This document shows positions 24,225 to 32,773 of a stretch of 62,871 nucleotides of DNA, piece after piece (position 1 is the first letter of the stretch; each line of letters begins with the position of its first letter). Both the position numbers and the translations under genes were made by a program. The stretch lies in assembly GCA_964521715.1 (NCBI GenBank), contig CAZFSS010000021.1, forward strand, positions 1 through 62,871. Direction: 5' to 3'. This stretch comes from DAOVRD01 sp964521715 (lineage in GTDB: Bacteria; Planctomycetota; Brocadiia; SM23-32). The notes under the pieces were generated by a model. It worked only from the letters and a program-made list of their open reading frames with translations. It ran no database searches and was not told where the DNA came from.

Positions 24225-26473
24225 TCCGCGGCAGGCTGCCGGAGGCCGTGCGGCCGCAGGCTGAGGCCGTGGGGTTCACAGACGCTGACTGTCTGTTCTG
24301 CATCTGGAGCGACATAGACCTGGCGGGGGACCCAAGCGACGTATGGTTCGTCGTGACCAAGGCGGCCACTGCCGCGCTGACCGTCGGCGACGAGGAGGGC
24401 CGGCTCACCAACGGCCCGTTCTCCTTGAGCGACGTGCAGAAGGTCAGAATGAACCAGACCGTGGGGAGCGCGTTCCTCCAGCTCCGGATCGGCGGGCTCT
24501 ACGTGGACGTCGTGCGCTTCAGCAACGCGCAGCGCGAGCTCTTCCACCGGGCACGGGTGCAGTTGGAGAGGCTGTTGAGTGGCCAGCCCCTTGAGGGGGA
24601 TTACCTGGGCCGGCCCCGCGAGCTGGTCTGCCCGGACTGCGGCCTTCCGCTTGCGAGCAAGGGCGCAACGTGCCACCGCTGCCAGTCCAAGCACGGCATT
24701 GTGCTCCGTTCGGTCGAACTCATGAAGCCGTACCAGTCCTTCATCGCCATACTGCTGGGCATGATGGTCGTGCGAGTGGCCCTGAGCCTGGTGCCGCCCT
24801 ATCTGGTGCGGACCCTGGTTGACGGCGTGCTGCAGCCAGCCCCCGGGCGATCCGTGCCGGGCAGCCCGGAACTCATGCTGCTGTGGTTTGTCGTCGCGCT
24901 GCTTGTCCTTCACGCGCTTACCGGGGTGCTCAACCTGGCGATCGGCCGGACCAGCGCCACGGTCGGCACTAAGATCACCAAAGACGTGCGCCAGATGCTC
25001 CAGGCGAAGCTCATCAAGCTCGACGTGGCGTATTACGACCGTCACTCCGTCGGCAGCCTGATGAGCCGCGTGCTCTATGACACGGACTACTTTCAGGGCT
25101 TCGTGGACCAAGTGGCCGGAGGCTTCCTGCTGAACCTCATGACGGTGCTCGCCATCGGCGTGATGCTGTTTGTGCTCAACTGGTATTTGGCCCTGCTTGT
25201 GCTGCTGCCGGTGCCGCTGGTGGTCGTGGGCACGATCTTGTTCTGGAAGCACGTCTACCCGCGCTACTACCCCGTCTGGGACAGCCAGTCCAAGATGAGC
25301 CAACTCCTGTCGGGCGTGCTCTCGGGCATTCGGCTGGTCAAGGTTTTCGGTCAGGAACCGCGCGAGGAACAGCGGTTCGAGGCGTCGGCGCAGTACATGC
25401 TCGAGTCGCGGCGGAAGCTGCAGTACAGCGTGGCCACGTTCAACCCTCTGATGGCCTTCGTGTTCGGTCTGGGCGGCCTGATCATCTGGTATGCGGGCGG
25501 ACGGCTCGTCGTGCAGCAGCGGCTCTACGGCGGCGAAGGCATAACGTTGGGGGTCCTGATGGCCTTCTTCAGCTACATGGGGATGTTCTATGGGCCGATC
25601 CAGGTGCTCAGCCAGTTCTCCAACTGGATGACGGGCTACGTATCGGCCGCCCAACGCGTCTTCGAGGTCATGGACGCCGACGTCGCTTTGCCGTCCAGCC
25701 CGGATCCAACGCCCGCGCCTTCGCTTCGAGGGGAGATCAAATTCAGCGACGTCACCTTCGGCTATGACGCCCACAATCCGATCCTCAAGAACGTGAGCCT
25801 GCGCATTGAGCCCGGTGAGTTCATCGGCATCGTGGGCAAGAGCGGCTCCGGCAAAACGACCCTGGTCAACCTGATCTGTCGCTTCTACGACGTGCAGCAG
25901 GGCCAGGTCCTCATCGATGGGATCGACGTGCGGGACATCTCCGAGCAGGACCTGCATCGCCAGGTGGCGCTGGTCCTTCAGGAGCCGTTCCTCTTCCGTG
26001 CCAGCATCACGGACAACATCGTGTACGGCAAGCCGGACGCCAGCGTCAAGGAAGTGATCGACGCGGCGAAGGCGGCCAACGCACACGACTTCATCGCGCG
26101 GATGCCGGCCGCATACGACCGGAAGGTCGGCGAGCGCGGCGCCGGCCTCTCCGGCGGCGAGCGCCAGCGCGTCACCATTGCCCGCGCTTTGATCCGTGAC
26201 CCCAAGGTTCTCATCCTGGATGAGGCGACCTCCTCCGTCGACACCGAGTCCGAACAGGAGATCCAGCGCGCCCTCAGCGTGCTGGGCAAAGGCCGCACCT
26301 GCATCATCGTCGCGCACCGGCTGTCTACCCTGAAGAACGCGGACCGCATAATCGTCATGGACGAGGGCCAGATCGTCGAGTCGGGCCCGCATGAGGAGCT
26401 GCTCGCGCAGGACGGCCTTTACGCCAGGCTCGTCCGCATCCAGACCGAACTCACCAGACTGGACCTTGGTTGA
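24203..26473 (+). CDS. ABC exporter with N-terminal PH-like domain and zinc ribbon
   Basis: This 756-residue half-transporter fuses three parts. Residues 1-135 look like a bacterial PH-like domain (VTKAATAALTVGDEEG, FSLSDVQKVR, FLQLRIGG, FSNAQRELFHRARVQLERLL). Residues 143-160 form a zinc ribbon (C143/C146 and C157/C160). From about 175 a six-helix type I exporter membrane domain follows. The ATPase has Walker A GKSGSGKTT near 550, LSGGERQRV near 648 and Walker B LILDEATSSVD near 670. It should act as a homodimer or with a partner. The ATG at 24203 is the first codon giving family sequence; upstream in-frame text is basic shadow. The next gene, 1 bp away, is a DUF1854 protein, a domain that Pfam describes at the C-terminus of ABC transporters, so here that module is split off. 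Confidence 0.88.
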   Translation: MAAYTELIRGRLPEAVRPQAEAVGFTDADCLFCIWSDIDLAGDPSDVWFVVTKAATAALTVGDEEGRLTNGPFSLSDVQKVRMNQTVGSAFLQLRIGGLYVDVVRFSNAQRELFHRARVQLERLLSGQPLEGDYLGRPRELVCPDCGLPLASKGATCHRCQSKHGIVLRSVELMKPYQSFIAILLGMMVVRVALSLVPPYLVRTLVDGVLQPAPGRSVPGSPELMLLWFVVALLVLHALTGVLNLAIGRTSATVGTKITKDVRQMLQAKLIKLDVAYYDRHSVGSLMSRVLYDTDYFQGFVDQVAGGFLLNLMTVLAIGVMLFVLNWYLALLVLLPVPLVVVGTILFWKHVYPRYYPVWDSQSKMSQLLSGVLSGIRLVKVFGQEPREEQRFEASAQYMLESRRKLQYSVATFNPLMAFVFGLGGLIIWYAGGRLVVQQRLYGGEGITLGVLMAFFSYMGMFYGPIQVLSQFSNWMTGYVSAAQRVFEVMDADVALPSSPDPTPAPSLRGEIKFSDVTFGYDAHNPILKNVSLRIEPGEFIGIVGKSGSGKTTLVNLICRFYDVQQGQVLIDGIDVRDISEQDLHRQVALVLQEPFLFRASITDNIVYGKPDASVKEVIDAAKAANAHDFIARMPAAYDRKVGERGAGLSGGERQRVTIARALIRDPKVLILDEATSSVDTESEQEIQRALSVLGKGRTCIIVAHRLSTLKNADRIIVMDEGQIVESGPHEELLAQDGLYARLVRIQTELTRLDLG

Positions 26474-26474
26474 A

Positions 26475-27029
26475 ATGGCTGACGACGCGGCTCAGGATCG
26501 AACGGACCGTCACCCCCGGGAGACAGGCGTCAGGTGGCTGACGCCGGAGAATGCCCACATCTTCGAGGGAACCTACTCGCTGCTGCACTGCACGGTCCAG
26601 GGCGACAGCCTCTACCGGGGCGTCTTTGCCGTGAGGATGTTCCCCATCAGCCATCCCGACCGTTTCATCTCGTTGCGTTACACGGACCGGGAAGACAAAG
26701 TCCGGGAGATCGGAGTGATCGCCGACCTGAATGTGTTCCCGGCGGGCGCGCAGGGACTCGTGCGCGCAAGCCTGGCCAAGCAGTGTTACGAGAGGCGGAT
26801 CGTGCGCGTGCACGAGGTCAAGGAGGAGTTCGGGTTCCTCTTCTTCTGGGTCCTGACGGACGAAGGCTGGGAGAGGTTCGTGACTCCCTGGCGGGGCGAC
26901 CGCGCGGAGGACTACGGCGAACACGGGAAGCTGATCCTGGACTCCTTCGACAATCGCTACGTGATCCCGGACTTGGCGGCCCTGCCCGCGGCGGACCGGG
27001 CACGCCTGACAAGCTACATATACTGGTAG
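26475..27029 (+). CDS. Stand-alone DUF1854 protein
   Basis: The 184-residue soluble protein matches DUF1854 by pattern: VFAVRMFPISHPDRFISLRY, described by its FPISHP core, then REIGVIADLNVF, the WVLTDEGWERF block and the closing DNRYVIPDLAALP. The domain is known mostly as a C-terminal part of ABC transporters and is guessed to bind ligand. Its gene begins one base after the ABC exporter stop, so both are translated together. A related pair is found, from memory, beside cyanophycin genes in other bacteria, but no cyanophycin gene is in this window. Likely a cytoplasmic partner of the exporter. Confidence 0.8.
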   Translation: MADDAAQDRTDRHPRETGVRWLTPENAHIFEGTYSLLHCTVQGDSLYRGVFAVRMFPISHPDRFISLRYTDREDKVREIGVIADLNVFPAGAQGLVRASLAKQCYERRIVRVHEVKEEFGFLFFWVLTDEGWERFVTPWRGDRAEDYGEHGKLILDSFDNRYVIPDLAALPAADRARLTSYIYW

Positions 27030-27077
27030 GCGCGCGTCGTCCCCTTCTGTTGCTTTCCGCCGGCGCCGGGCGCAAGG

Positions 27078-27743
27078 ATGAGGAAAATGCCTGAGGCTCC
27101 AGAAGCCGCGGACCGGGCTCGGGCCGTTCGGGCGGCCGTCGTGGTGGCCCATCCCGATGACGAGACGCTCTGGGCGGGCGGGACGATGTTGACTCGCCCG
27201 GAGTGGGATTTCTTCGTCGGCTGCCTATGTCGGGGGAGCGACCCCGACCGGGCGCCGAAGTTCCGCCGCGCGCTGGACGCCCTGGGCGCGGCGGGCCGGA
27301 TTGGCGACCTGGATGACGCGCCCGAGCAGGCGCCTTTGCCGGATGCCGACGTGCAGACGGCAGTCCTGTCCCTTCTGCCCGGGCGGCGCTTCGACCTGGT
27401 GCTCACGCATGGCCCGTGGGGCGAGTACACGCGGCACCGCAGACATGAGGAGACGTGCAAGGCCGTCATCTCGTTGTGGCGGGCCGGGCAGCTCACGGCG
27501 CGCGGGCTGTGGCTGTTCGCCTATGAAGACAGCGGCGGCCGGCGCCTGCCGTGCGCACGCTCGGACGCGCACGTGAAGCAGGCGCTGCCGAGCGAGATAT
27601 GGCAGCGGAAGTACGCTATCATCAGGGATGTGTACGGCTTCTCTCCGGAGAGCTTCGAAGCCCGGAGTGCGCCTCGTGAGGAAGCCTTCTGGTGCTTCGA
27701 GTCCCCCGAGGCATTCGGAGCCTGGATCGATAGACGGAGGTGA
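27078..27743 (+). CDS. PIG-L/LmbE-family deacetylase
   Basis: The 221-residue enzyme has the family zinc motif AHPDDE near residues 24-29 and a downstream GEYTRHRRHEE segment supplying the other His. Relatives remove acetyl groups from N-acetylglucosamine derivatives (MshB, BshB, lipid-linked sugars). The C-terminal half differs from BshB. It lies 48 bp after the DUF1854 gene and 6 bp before a glycosyltransferase, so it probably acts on a glycan or glycoside made by that enzyme. Confidence 0.88.
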   Translation: MRKMPEAPEAADRARAVRAAVVVAHPDDETLWAGGTMLTRPEWDFFVGCLCRGSDPDRAPKFRRALDALGAAGRIGDLDDAPEQAPLPDADVQTAVLSLLPGRRFDLVLTHGPWGEYTRHRRHEETCKAVISLWRAGQLTARGLWLFAYEDSGGRRLPCARSDAHVKQALPSEIWQRKYAIIRDVYGFSPESFEARSAPREEAFWCFESPEAFGAWIDRRR

Positions 27744-27749
27744 AGGGCG

Positions 27750-28892
27750 ATGAAGGCGTTACTGCTCTATGATTTTCCGCCTTCGCCGGGCGGTCTGGCC
27801 ACGCAGGGCGACCTGCTCTACAGAGGGCTTCGCGAGCTGGGCGTTGATGCCCATGCCGTGCACTTCGAGTCGGCGCAGGAGAAGGAGTGGTACTACCGCT
27901 GGCTCGAGCCGGACGTGGTCGTCGGCGTGGGGTACTGGGGACACACGCCGCATCTGGTCTTGCACCCGCAGCGTTACGGAGTCCAGCCCGTGCCCTGGCT
28001 CGTTGCGGATGGCTACATGGCCAACTACCGGGAAGTGCTCAACGCGCTGCCTCTGATCCTGGTCACGTCCAACTGGGTCAAGGAGGTCTACACGCGGGAC
28101 GGGCTGGCCGGTGACAAGATGGAAGTGCTTCCCGTGGGGTGCGACACGGATTCGTTTATCCCCCGCGAAAGGTCCGACCTGAAGGTTTCCTGCGTACGGG
28201 AGGCCCTCGGGGTCGCGCCGGACCAGGTGATGATCCTCACAGTGGGCGGCGACGCGGCATCGAAGGGCGCCCAGGAGGTCATGCAGGCCCTGGCCGTCAT
28301 CGACGCCAGGGCGCCGGACTGGAAGTACGTCTGCAAAGTCTGGCCGCAGCCGCGCACCGAGCAGCAGAACCTTCTGGACCTGCAACTGGCCTCGCATCTC
28401 GGGATCGAGAAGAACGTGGTGTACACGACCAACGTCGTCTCGCGCGTCTTCATGCCCTACTTGATGGCCGCCTGCGATATCTACGCCGCTCCGTCCCGCA
28501 TCGAGGGCTTCGGCATGCCGCAGGTGGAAGCGGGCGCGTGCGGCAAGCCCGTCATAGGCATCAGGGCGATGGCCATGCTGGACACGCTCGTGCACGGGGA
28601 GACGGCTTTCCTGGCCGGCATCGCCCAGGAGATCCGCATAGGGGAGACGGTCCTGGGAAAGGAGTCCGGCTACGCGGAGCCGCACAGGATCGTGTTCGAG
28701 CCGCCCCGCACGGCCGACTTCCGCGCCAGTGTCCATGACCTTGCCGATTACCTGCTGAAGCTCATGTCGGACCCGGCCTTGCGAGCCACGATGGGCCAGG
28801 CCGGCAGGCGGCGTGCGGTCGAAGTCTACGACTACCGTGTGGTGGCCAGGCGTTTCCTTCAAATCCTGTCGGGTCGTCTCGGAATCGGTTGA
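27750..28892 (+). CDS. GT4-type glycosyltransferase
   Basis: The 380-residue protein has the GT-B fold. Its N-terminal LLYDFPPSPGGLATQGDLLYRGL holds the glycine-rich loop, quoted here only in part as SPGGLATQ. LVTSNWVKEVY and VLPVGCDTDSF lie in the middle, and the donor-binding C-terminal half has PSRIEGFGMPQVEAGACGKPVIG, whose key part is the EGFGMP..E motif of family 4. It transfers a sugar from a nucleotide donor. The ATG follows the deacetylase stop by 6 bp with GGAGG ahead. Acceptor unknown; BshA-like identity is not supported by the N-terminus. Confidence 0.88.
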   Translation: MKALLLYDFPPSPGGLATQGDLLYRGLRELGVDAHAVHFESAQEKEWYYRWLEPDVVVGVGYWGHTPHLVLHPQRYGVQPVPWLVADGYMANYREVLNALPLILVTSNWVKEVYTRDGLAGDKMEVLPVGCDTDSFIPRERSDLKVSCVREALGVAPDQVMILTVGGDAASKGAQEVMQALAVIDARAPDWKYVCKVWPQPRTEQQNLLDLQLASHLGIEKNVVYTTNVVSRVFMPYLMAACDIYAAPSRIEGFGMPQVEAGACGKPVIGIRAMAMLDTLVHGETAFLAGIAQEIRIGETVLGKESGYAEPHRIVFEPPRTADFRASVHDLADYLLKLMSDPALRATMGQAGRRRAVEVYDYRVVARRFLQILSGRLGIG

Positions 28893-28896
28893 GCAC

Positions 28897-30135
28897 ATGA
28901 ACGAGTCACTTCAGCGCGCCGTTAGGGAGGCCCAAGAAGCTGCACGTGACGTGTTGCGGCACAATGCGCACGGCCCGTTCCGCGGGCTGCCGCGCACCGC
29001 AGGCTGGGGCTACCCGGAGCCCTACACCAGGGACCTGATGATATCGTCGCTGGGCATCCTGACCATCGGAGATCAGCAGCTCACCGGCCGGCTGCGCCGG
29101 GTGCTGGAGAGGCTGGCCAGGAACCAGACCCCGCTGGGGCACGTTCCCGGCTTGGCGCACGACCCGGAGGACCGCGGCGCCAGTGACACGACCCCGCTCT
29201 TCCTGATCGGCGTGGCCGTCTTCCGCAGGGCCACCGGGGAGGCAGGCTTCCTGGAGGGTTCCGTTCGCAGGGCGCTGCGCTGGATGGAGTACCAGAGCCC
29301 AGAAGATCGGATCATCGTTGCCCAGCAGCCCACCAGCGACTGGCGCGACGAGCAGTGGGTGTCCGGCTACGGGCTCTACGTGAACACGCTTGTTTACACG
29401 TATCTGCAGCTCTACGGCCAACACGGGCGCGCGGCGCTGCTGCGGAGCCTGATGAACCGATTCGCCGTTACGGCCGAAACGAAGCACAGCCACGTGCACG
29501 AGGGCCTCGTGTTGCCTCGCAAGCCCTACTATGCCCTCTGGTCCTACAAGCTTTACAGCAGCGAACGGTTCGACCTGCTCGGCAACAGCCTGGCGGTTCT
29601 GTCGGGCATCGCCTCGCGTTCACGCTCCAGGTCACTCATCTCATGGGTCGAAGAGGAGTCTGAGGCGCTTCAAGAGCGGGGGGAGCTGGCGGTCGACCTG
29701 CCGCCCTGCCTGTTCCCGTACATCCGTCCGGAGCACCCGGACTGGCGACCGCGCTACGAGAGGTACGGCGAGCCGGGCGAGTACCATAATGGAGGCATCT
29801 GGCCGTTCATCTGCGGGTTCTACGTCGCCGCCGCCGTGGCGGCCGATCGTCACAACCTGGCCGAGCGCAAACTGGCGGCCCTAACGGAGCTGGTCAGGCC
29901 GGCAAGGAACGGCAACCTGCGCTTCGGCTTCAACGAGTGGCTCCGCGCGCAAGACGGCAGCCCTCAGGGCGAGGACTGGCAGACCTGGTCGGCGGCCATG
30001 TACCTGTACGCCGCCGAATGCGTCGAGCGGAGGAGCACTCCGTTCTTCGACGAGGTGCGCGCTCGCTCCCGGCAGGAGTCGGAGGCCGCAAGCTGGGAGA
30101 GGGCAGCCGTCGAGTCTTCCAATGGGGATTCCTGA
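28897..30135 (+). CDS. GH100-like (alpha/alpha)6-barrel glycoside hydrolase
   Basis: The 412-residue protein resembles alkaline/neutral invertases (GH100). PEPYTRDLMISSLG has the catalytic-type Asp, GEYHNGGIWPF matches the conserved EYHNGG.WP block, and FNEWLRAQDG...WQTWSAAMYLYA matches the final EW..WSAAMY region. GH100 enzymes cleave sucrose; related clans process other glucosides. Codon choice and a 4-bp gap link it to the glycosyltransferase. No signal peptide, so it is cytoplasmic. The ATG at 28897 is preceded by the previous stop (tga) and a weak ribosome site, suggesting coupled translation. A sucrose or trehalose-like compatible-solute cycle is one reading; glycan trimming is another. 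Confidence 0.7.
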   Translation: MNESLQRAVREAQEAARDVLRHNAHGPFRGLPRTAGWGYPEPYTRDLMISSLGILTIGDQQLTGRLRRVLERLARNQTPLGHVPGLAHDPEDRGASDTTPLFLIGVAVFRRATGEAGFLEGSVRRALRWMEYQSPEDRIIVAQQPTSDWRDEQWVSGYGLYVNTLVYTYLQLYGQHGRAALLRSLMNRFAVTAETKHSHVHEGLVLPRKPYYALWSYKLYSSERFDLLGNSLAVLSGIASRSRSRSLISWVEEESEALQERGELAVDLPPCLFPYIRPEHPDWRPRYERYGEPGEYHNGGIWPFICGFYVAAAVAADRHNLAERKLAALTELVRPARNGNLRFGFNEWLRAQDGSPQGEDWQTWSAAMYLYAAECVERRSTPFFDEVRARSRQESEAASWERAAVESSNGDS

Positions 30136-30192
30136 CCCGGTTCCGGGCGGACTGCCAGGTGCGCCCGGTGCCGGCAGGGAGGTGAGGAGCCA

Positions 30193-30909
30193 GTGGCGGA
30201 CACGCTGAGCGAGCTTCAGGACCGACTCCAGTACCGTTTCGGCGATCCGTCCCTGTTGGAGCGGGCCATGACGCACGCGTCCGCACGCGGGGAAGACCAG
30301 GCCGCCAACGAGAGGCTCGAGTTCCTGGGCGACGCGGTGGTGGGTTTTGTGATCTCGGAGCATCTGTTCCGTTCGCTGCGCGAGGCGCCGGAGGGCCGGA
30401 TGACGCGCATCAAGTCCGCGGTGGTCTCCCGCCAGACGCTGGCCAGGATCGGACGCTCGTTGGGCCTGCGGGAGTGGCTCCGCGTGGACGCAGGGCTGAG
30501 GCAGTGGGAGCAGTATCCCGGCTCCATGGTGGCCGGCGCCTATGAAGCCGTGGTCGGCGCCATCTTCCTGGACGGTGGGATCGACGCGGCCCGGGAGTTC
30601 GTTCTGCGCACTCTGGCCGAGGAAGTCGAGCATGCCCTGGTCGAGCGCCACCATGAAGACTACAAGTCCGCCCTGCAGTGGAAGTCCCTGGCCGAGGGGA
30701 AAGGCATCCCCCAGTACGAGGTAGTCCGACAGGAAGGCCCCGACCATCGCCGCCGGTTCCTCACGACGGTCTACATCGGCGGCAAGGAATGCGGCAGCGG
30801 GTGGGGGAGGACCAAGAAGTCGGCCGAGCAGAGCGCCGCTGCTCAGGCGCTGGGGGAGCCTTTCGTGGAGCCGGAAGATCAGCCCGGCGAGCGAGGCAGC
30901 GGGTCGTGA
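30193..30909 (+). CDS. rnc: Ribonuclease III
   Basis: At 238 residues this is a standard double-strand RNA endonuclease. The signature NERLEFLGDAV (residues 39-49) holds E43 and D47 as metal ligands, AYEAVVGAIFLDGG supplies the second Asp/Glu set, and residues about 155-225 form the dsRNA-binding domain (KSALQWKSLAE..., FLTTVYIGG, GRTKKSAEQSAA). Start is the GTG at 30193 with GGGAGGTGAGG upstream. It follows the GH100-like gene by 57 bp and is perhaps the last gene of that transcript. Confidence 0.95.
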   Translation: MADTLSELQDRLQYRFGDPSLLERAMTHASARGEDQAANERLEFLGDAVVGFVISEHLFRSLREAPEGRMTRIKSAVVSRQTLARIGRSLGLREWLRVDAGLRQWEQYPGSMVAGAYEAVVGAIFLDGGIDAAREFVLRTLAEEVEHALVERHHEDYKSALQWKSLAEGKGIPQYEVVRQEGPDHRRRFLTTVYIGGKECGSGWGRTKKSAEQSAAAQALGEPFVEPEDQPGERGSGS

Positions 30910-30964
30910 TCGGCTTTCCGCTCGCCCCTCGGGGAAGGCTGTCGGCGCTCTCTTCCCGGGCGGC

Positions 30965-31609
30965 CTATGGTTCCGCGGGCTTCAGGCCCTGCAAGGCCTC
31001 CTCGAAGCGCTCCAGGGCTGCCCGCAGCGACGCGCTCCACCCCTCGACGAGGGCGGCGGCCGAGCTGTCAGCCAGGGGCCTCTCATCCCGGAAGTCCGTC
31101 TTGAGCAGGACCTCGGAAGGGCGCTGCCTGTCATCGATCAGATAGAGCTGCAGTTCCAAAACCGCTTTGGGTGCGGTCTCGTCCCTGTAGTCGCCGTAGA
31201 GCTCCACCAAGTTGGGCTCAACCACGTAATCCGATTCGAGCTCGCTGCGTGACGCCACCACGTTGGCGAACACCTGGGACTTCGCGAGCCACTTCCGCAC
31301 CTCTTCCGCGATGGCGTAGCCCGGCGTCACAAAGAGCTGGTTCTCGAAATCCGACGCGTAGCCCGCGTCGCTCAGCCGGTAGACCAGCTCCCTGCCGTCA
31401 AAAGCGGGGGAGACGCTGCACTTGTGCACCGTCACGTTGCGCTCGAAGTGGACCGGAGCGGGCGGTCCCTGCCGCTCGGCATCCAGAAGATAGTAGCGCC
31501 TCTCGGGGTAACTCTTTGCCAGGTCCACGTTCATGCAGCCGGCCACTGCGCACAGCGCGACGAGCAGCGCAGCGGAGGGCCGTGCCAGGCTACCGAACAT
31601 GCGTGTCAT
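30965..31609 (-). CDS. ABC-transport auxiliary lipoprotein (PqiC/ABC_trans_aux-like)
   Basis: The 214-residue lipoprotein has a signal peptide and lipobox VAGC near residue 25, then the start of the family fold (SYPERRYYLLDAERQ) and the mid segment with PGYAIAEEVRKWL and YVVEPNLVELYGDYRD. Such proteins sit at the outer membrane and work with MCE/MlaD proteins in lipid transport. Its ATG overlaps the mlaD-like stop by 4 bp (atga), confirming a shared operon. It is the last gene of the Mla-type operon and converges on rnc. Confidence 0.85.
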   Translation of the reverse strand: MTRMFGSLARPSAALLVALCAVAGCMNVDLAKSYPERRYYLLDAERQGPPAPVHFERNVTVHKCSVSPAFDGRELVYRLSDAGYASDFENQLFVTPGYAIAEEVRKWLAKSQVFANVVASRSELESDYVVEPNLVELYGDYRDETAPKAVLELQLYLIDDRQRPSEVLLKTDFRDERPLADSSAAALVEGWSASLRAALERFEEALQGLKPAEP

Positions 31610-32724
31610 TTCCTCGCCTCCGGGCGTGTCGGCGGTTCGCCGAACAGGAAGTAGGCCGGATACCGCTTGGCGGTCTCGGTCAGCTCGGTCAGGTTTGCCG
31701 AGGCCCGCTCCACGTTGTCCATTATGTTCTCGATCTCGTGCCGCCGCTCGTCGAGGAGCCTGCTGAGCCGGCCCAGCGCGACGTTGAACTCCTGGAGCGT
31801 GGTGGGGAGGTCTTCGGAGGCGGCGTTGAGTTTCTGCGACGTTTCCCGGAGCTCGGAGGTGATCTGCTTTATGTCCGTCTCCGAGGCCTCGACGATGCGT
31901 CGCAGCCCTCCGGCGGCTTCGGAGGCGTCCGCAAGGATCGTGTCCAGCTCGGGCTTGTCGAGGAAGTCCCGCACCTGGCGATTGCTCTCGCGCACCTCCT
32001 CGAGCAACTGCGTGACGGCCTGCCGCACCTCCGTGTTGGTCTCCCTAACCTCCGCGATGAGCGTGTCGGCATTGACGAAGAACTGATCTGCATGTTTGCG
32101 TAGTGCGGCTACCTGCGCCTCGCCGACGGACTCTGTCACGGCGGTCAGCAGGTTTTCGAGCTTGACGGCGAGTCCCCTGATCTCGACCTCCTTCAGCGTT
32201 CGGCTGATCGATTCGATCGACTCCTCCAGGCGGACCCCGATGCTGGGGGCGGACGGGATGTAAGTCTCCTCCCGCACCCCGTCAGGCCGCACCCAGTCAA
32301 CCTTGACTTTGGGATAGAGATCGGGATCGCTCACGTAGTCCAGGTCGACGTAGGCGATCCCGGTCAGTGCCTTCGAGGTCAGCCGGACGCGCAGCCCCTG
32401 TTCGGTCAGGCTCTTCAGCCAGGGCCCGATCGTGTTCTGCTCAAGCCCCTCGAACGCGTCCGCGAAGATCCTCATCTCGACCCGTACGTTCTGCTCGTAC
32501 TTCTCAGGGATGACGATGCGCTCCACTTTGCCTATCTTCACGCCCCGGAGCTTGACCGGTGAGCCGACGTCCAGGCCCTCCACCGACTCGGCGAAGTAGG
32601 TCTCGATCCTCACCTTCTTGCGCAGCAGACTGCCCGCCCCCAGCACCACTATGCCGGCCACAAGCAGGGCAGCCGCGGCGATGACGAACACGCCGATCTT
32701 GAAGTAGTTCGCTCGAGTGGTCAT
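31606..32724 (-). CDS. mlaD: MlaD-family (MCE) lipid-binding protein
   Basis: The 372-residue protein has one N-terminal membrane helix (residues about 9-32) and an MCE domain (VRIETYFAESVEGLDVGSPV, summarised by EGLDVGSPVKLRGVKIGKV and GIAYVDLDY). A long C-terminal helical region follows (about 180-350, with repeats of LLTAV, LIAEVRETNTEVRQAV and LRETSQKL). MCE proteins form hexameric rings that shuttle phospholipid between membranes, and the extended helical tail suggests a needle- or bridge-like version. It is in the operon between the ATPase and the auxiliary lipoprotein. Confidence 0.9.
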   Translation of the reverse strand: MTTRANYFKIGVFVIAAAALLVAGIVVLGAGSLLRKKVRIETYFAESVEGLDVGSPVKLRGVKIGKVERIVIPEKYEQNVRVEMRIFADAFEGLEQNTIGPWLKSLTEQGLRVRLTSKALTGIAYVDLDYVSDPDLYPKVKVDWVRPDGVREETYIPSAPSIGVRLEESIESISRTLKEVEIRGLAVKLENLLTAVTESVGEAQVAALRKHADQFFVNADTLIAEVRETNTEVRQAVTQLLEEVRESNRQVRDFLDKPELDTILADASEAAGGLRRIVEASETDIKQITSELRETSQKLNAASEDLPTTLQEFNVALGRLSRLLDERRHEIENIMDNVERASANLTELTETAKRYPAYFLFGEPPTRPEARK

Positions 32725-32773
32725 CGTTTCCAGTCCGGCCCCAACAAGGACTTACGCGTTGCCGCCGGCAATG

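Noticed and set aside
24221..26392. 723-codon minus-strand frame opposite the ABC exporter
   Set aside because: Shadow of an unmistakable ABC transporter gene.
27078..28892. PIG-L plus GT4 pair as a bacillithiol or mycothiol pathway (BshB/BshA-like)
   Set aside because: The glycosyltransferase N-terminus lacks the BshA pattern, no BshC or MshC-like ligase is nearby, and the context is an exporter cluster.
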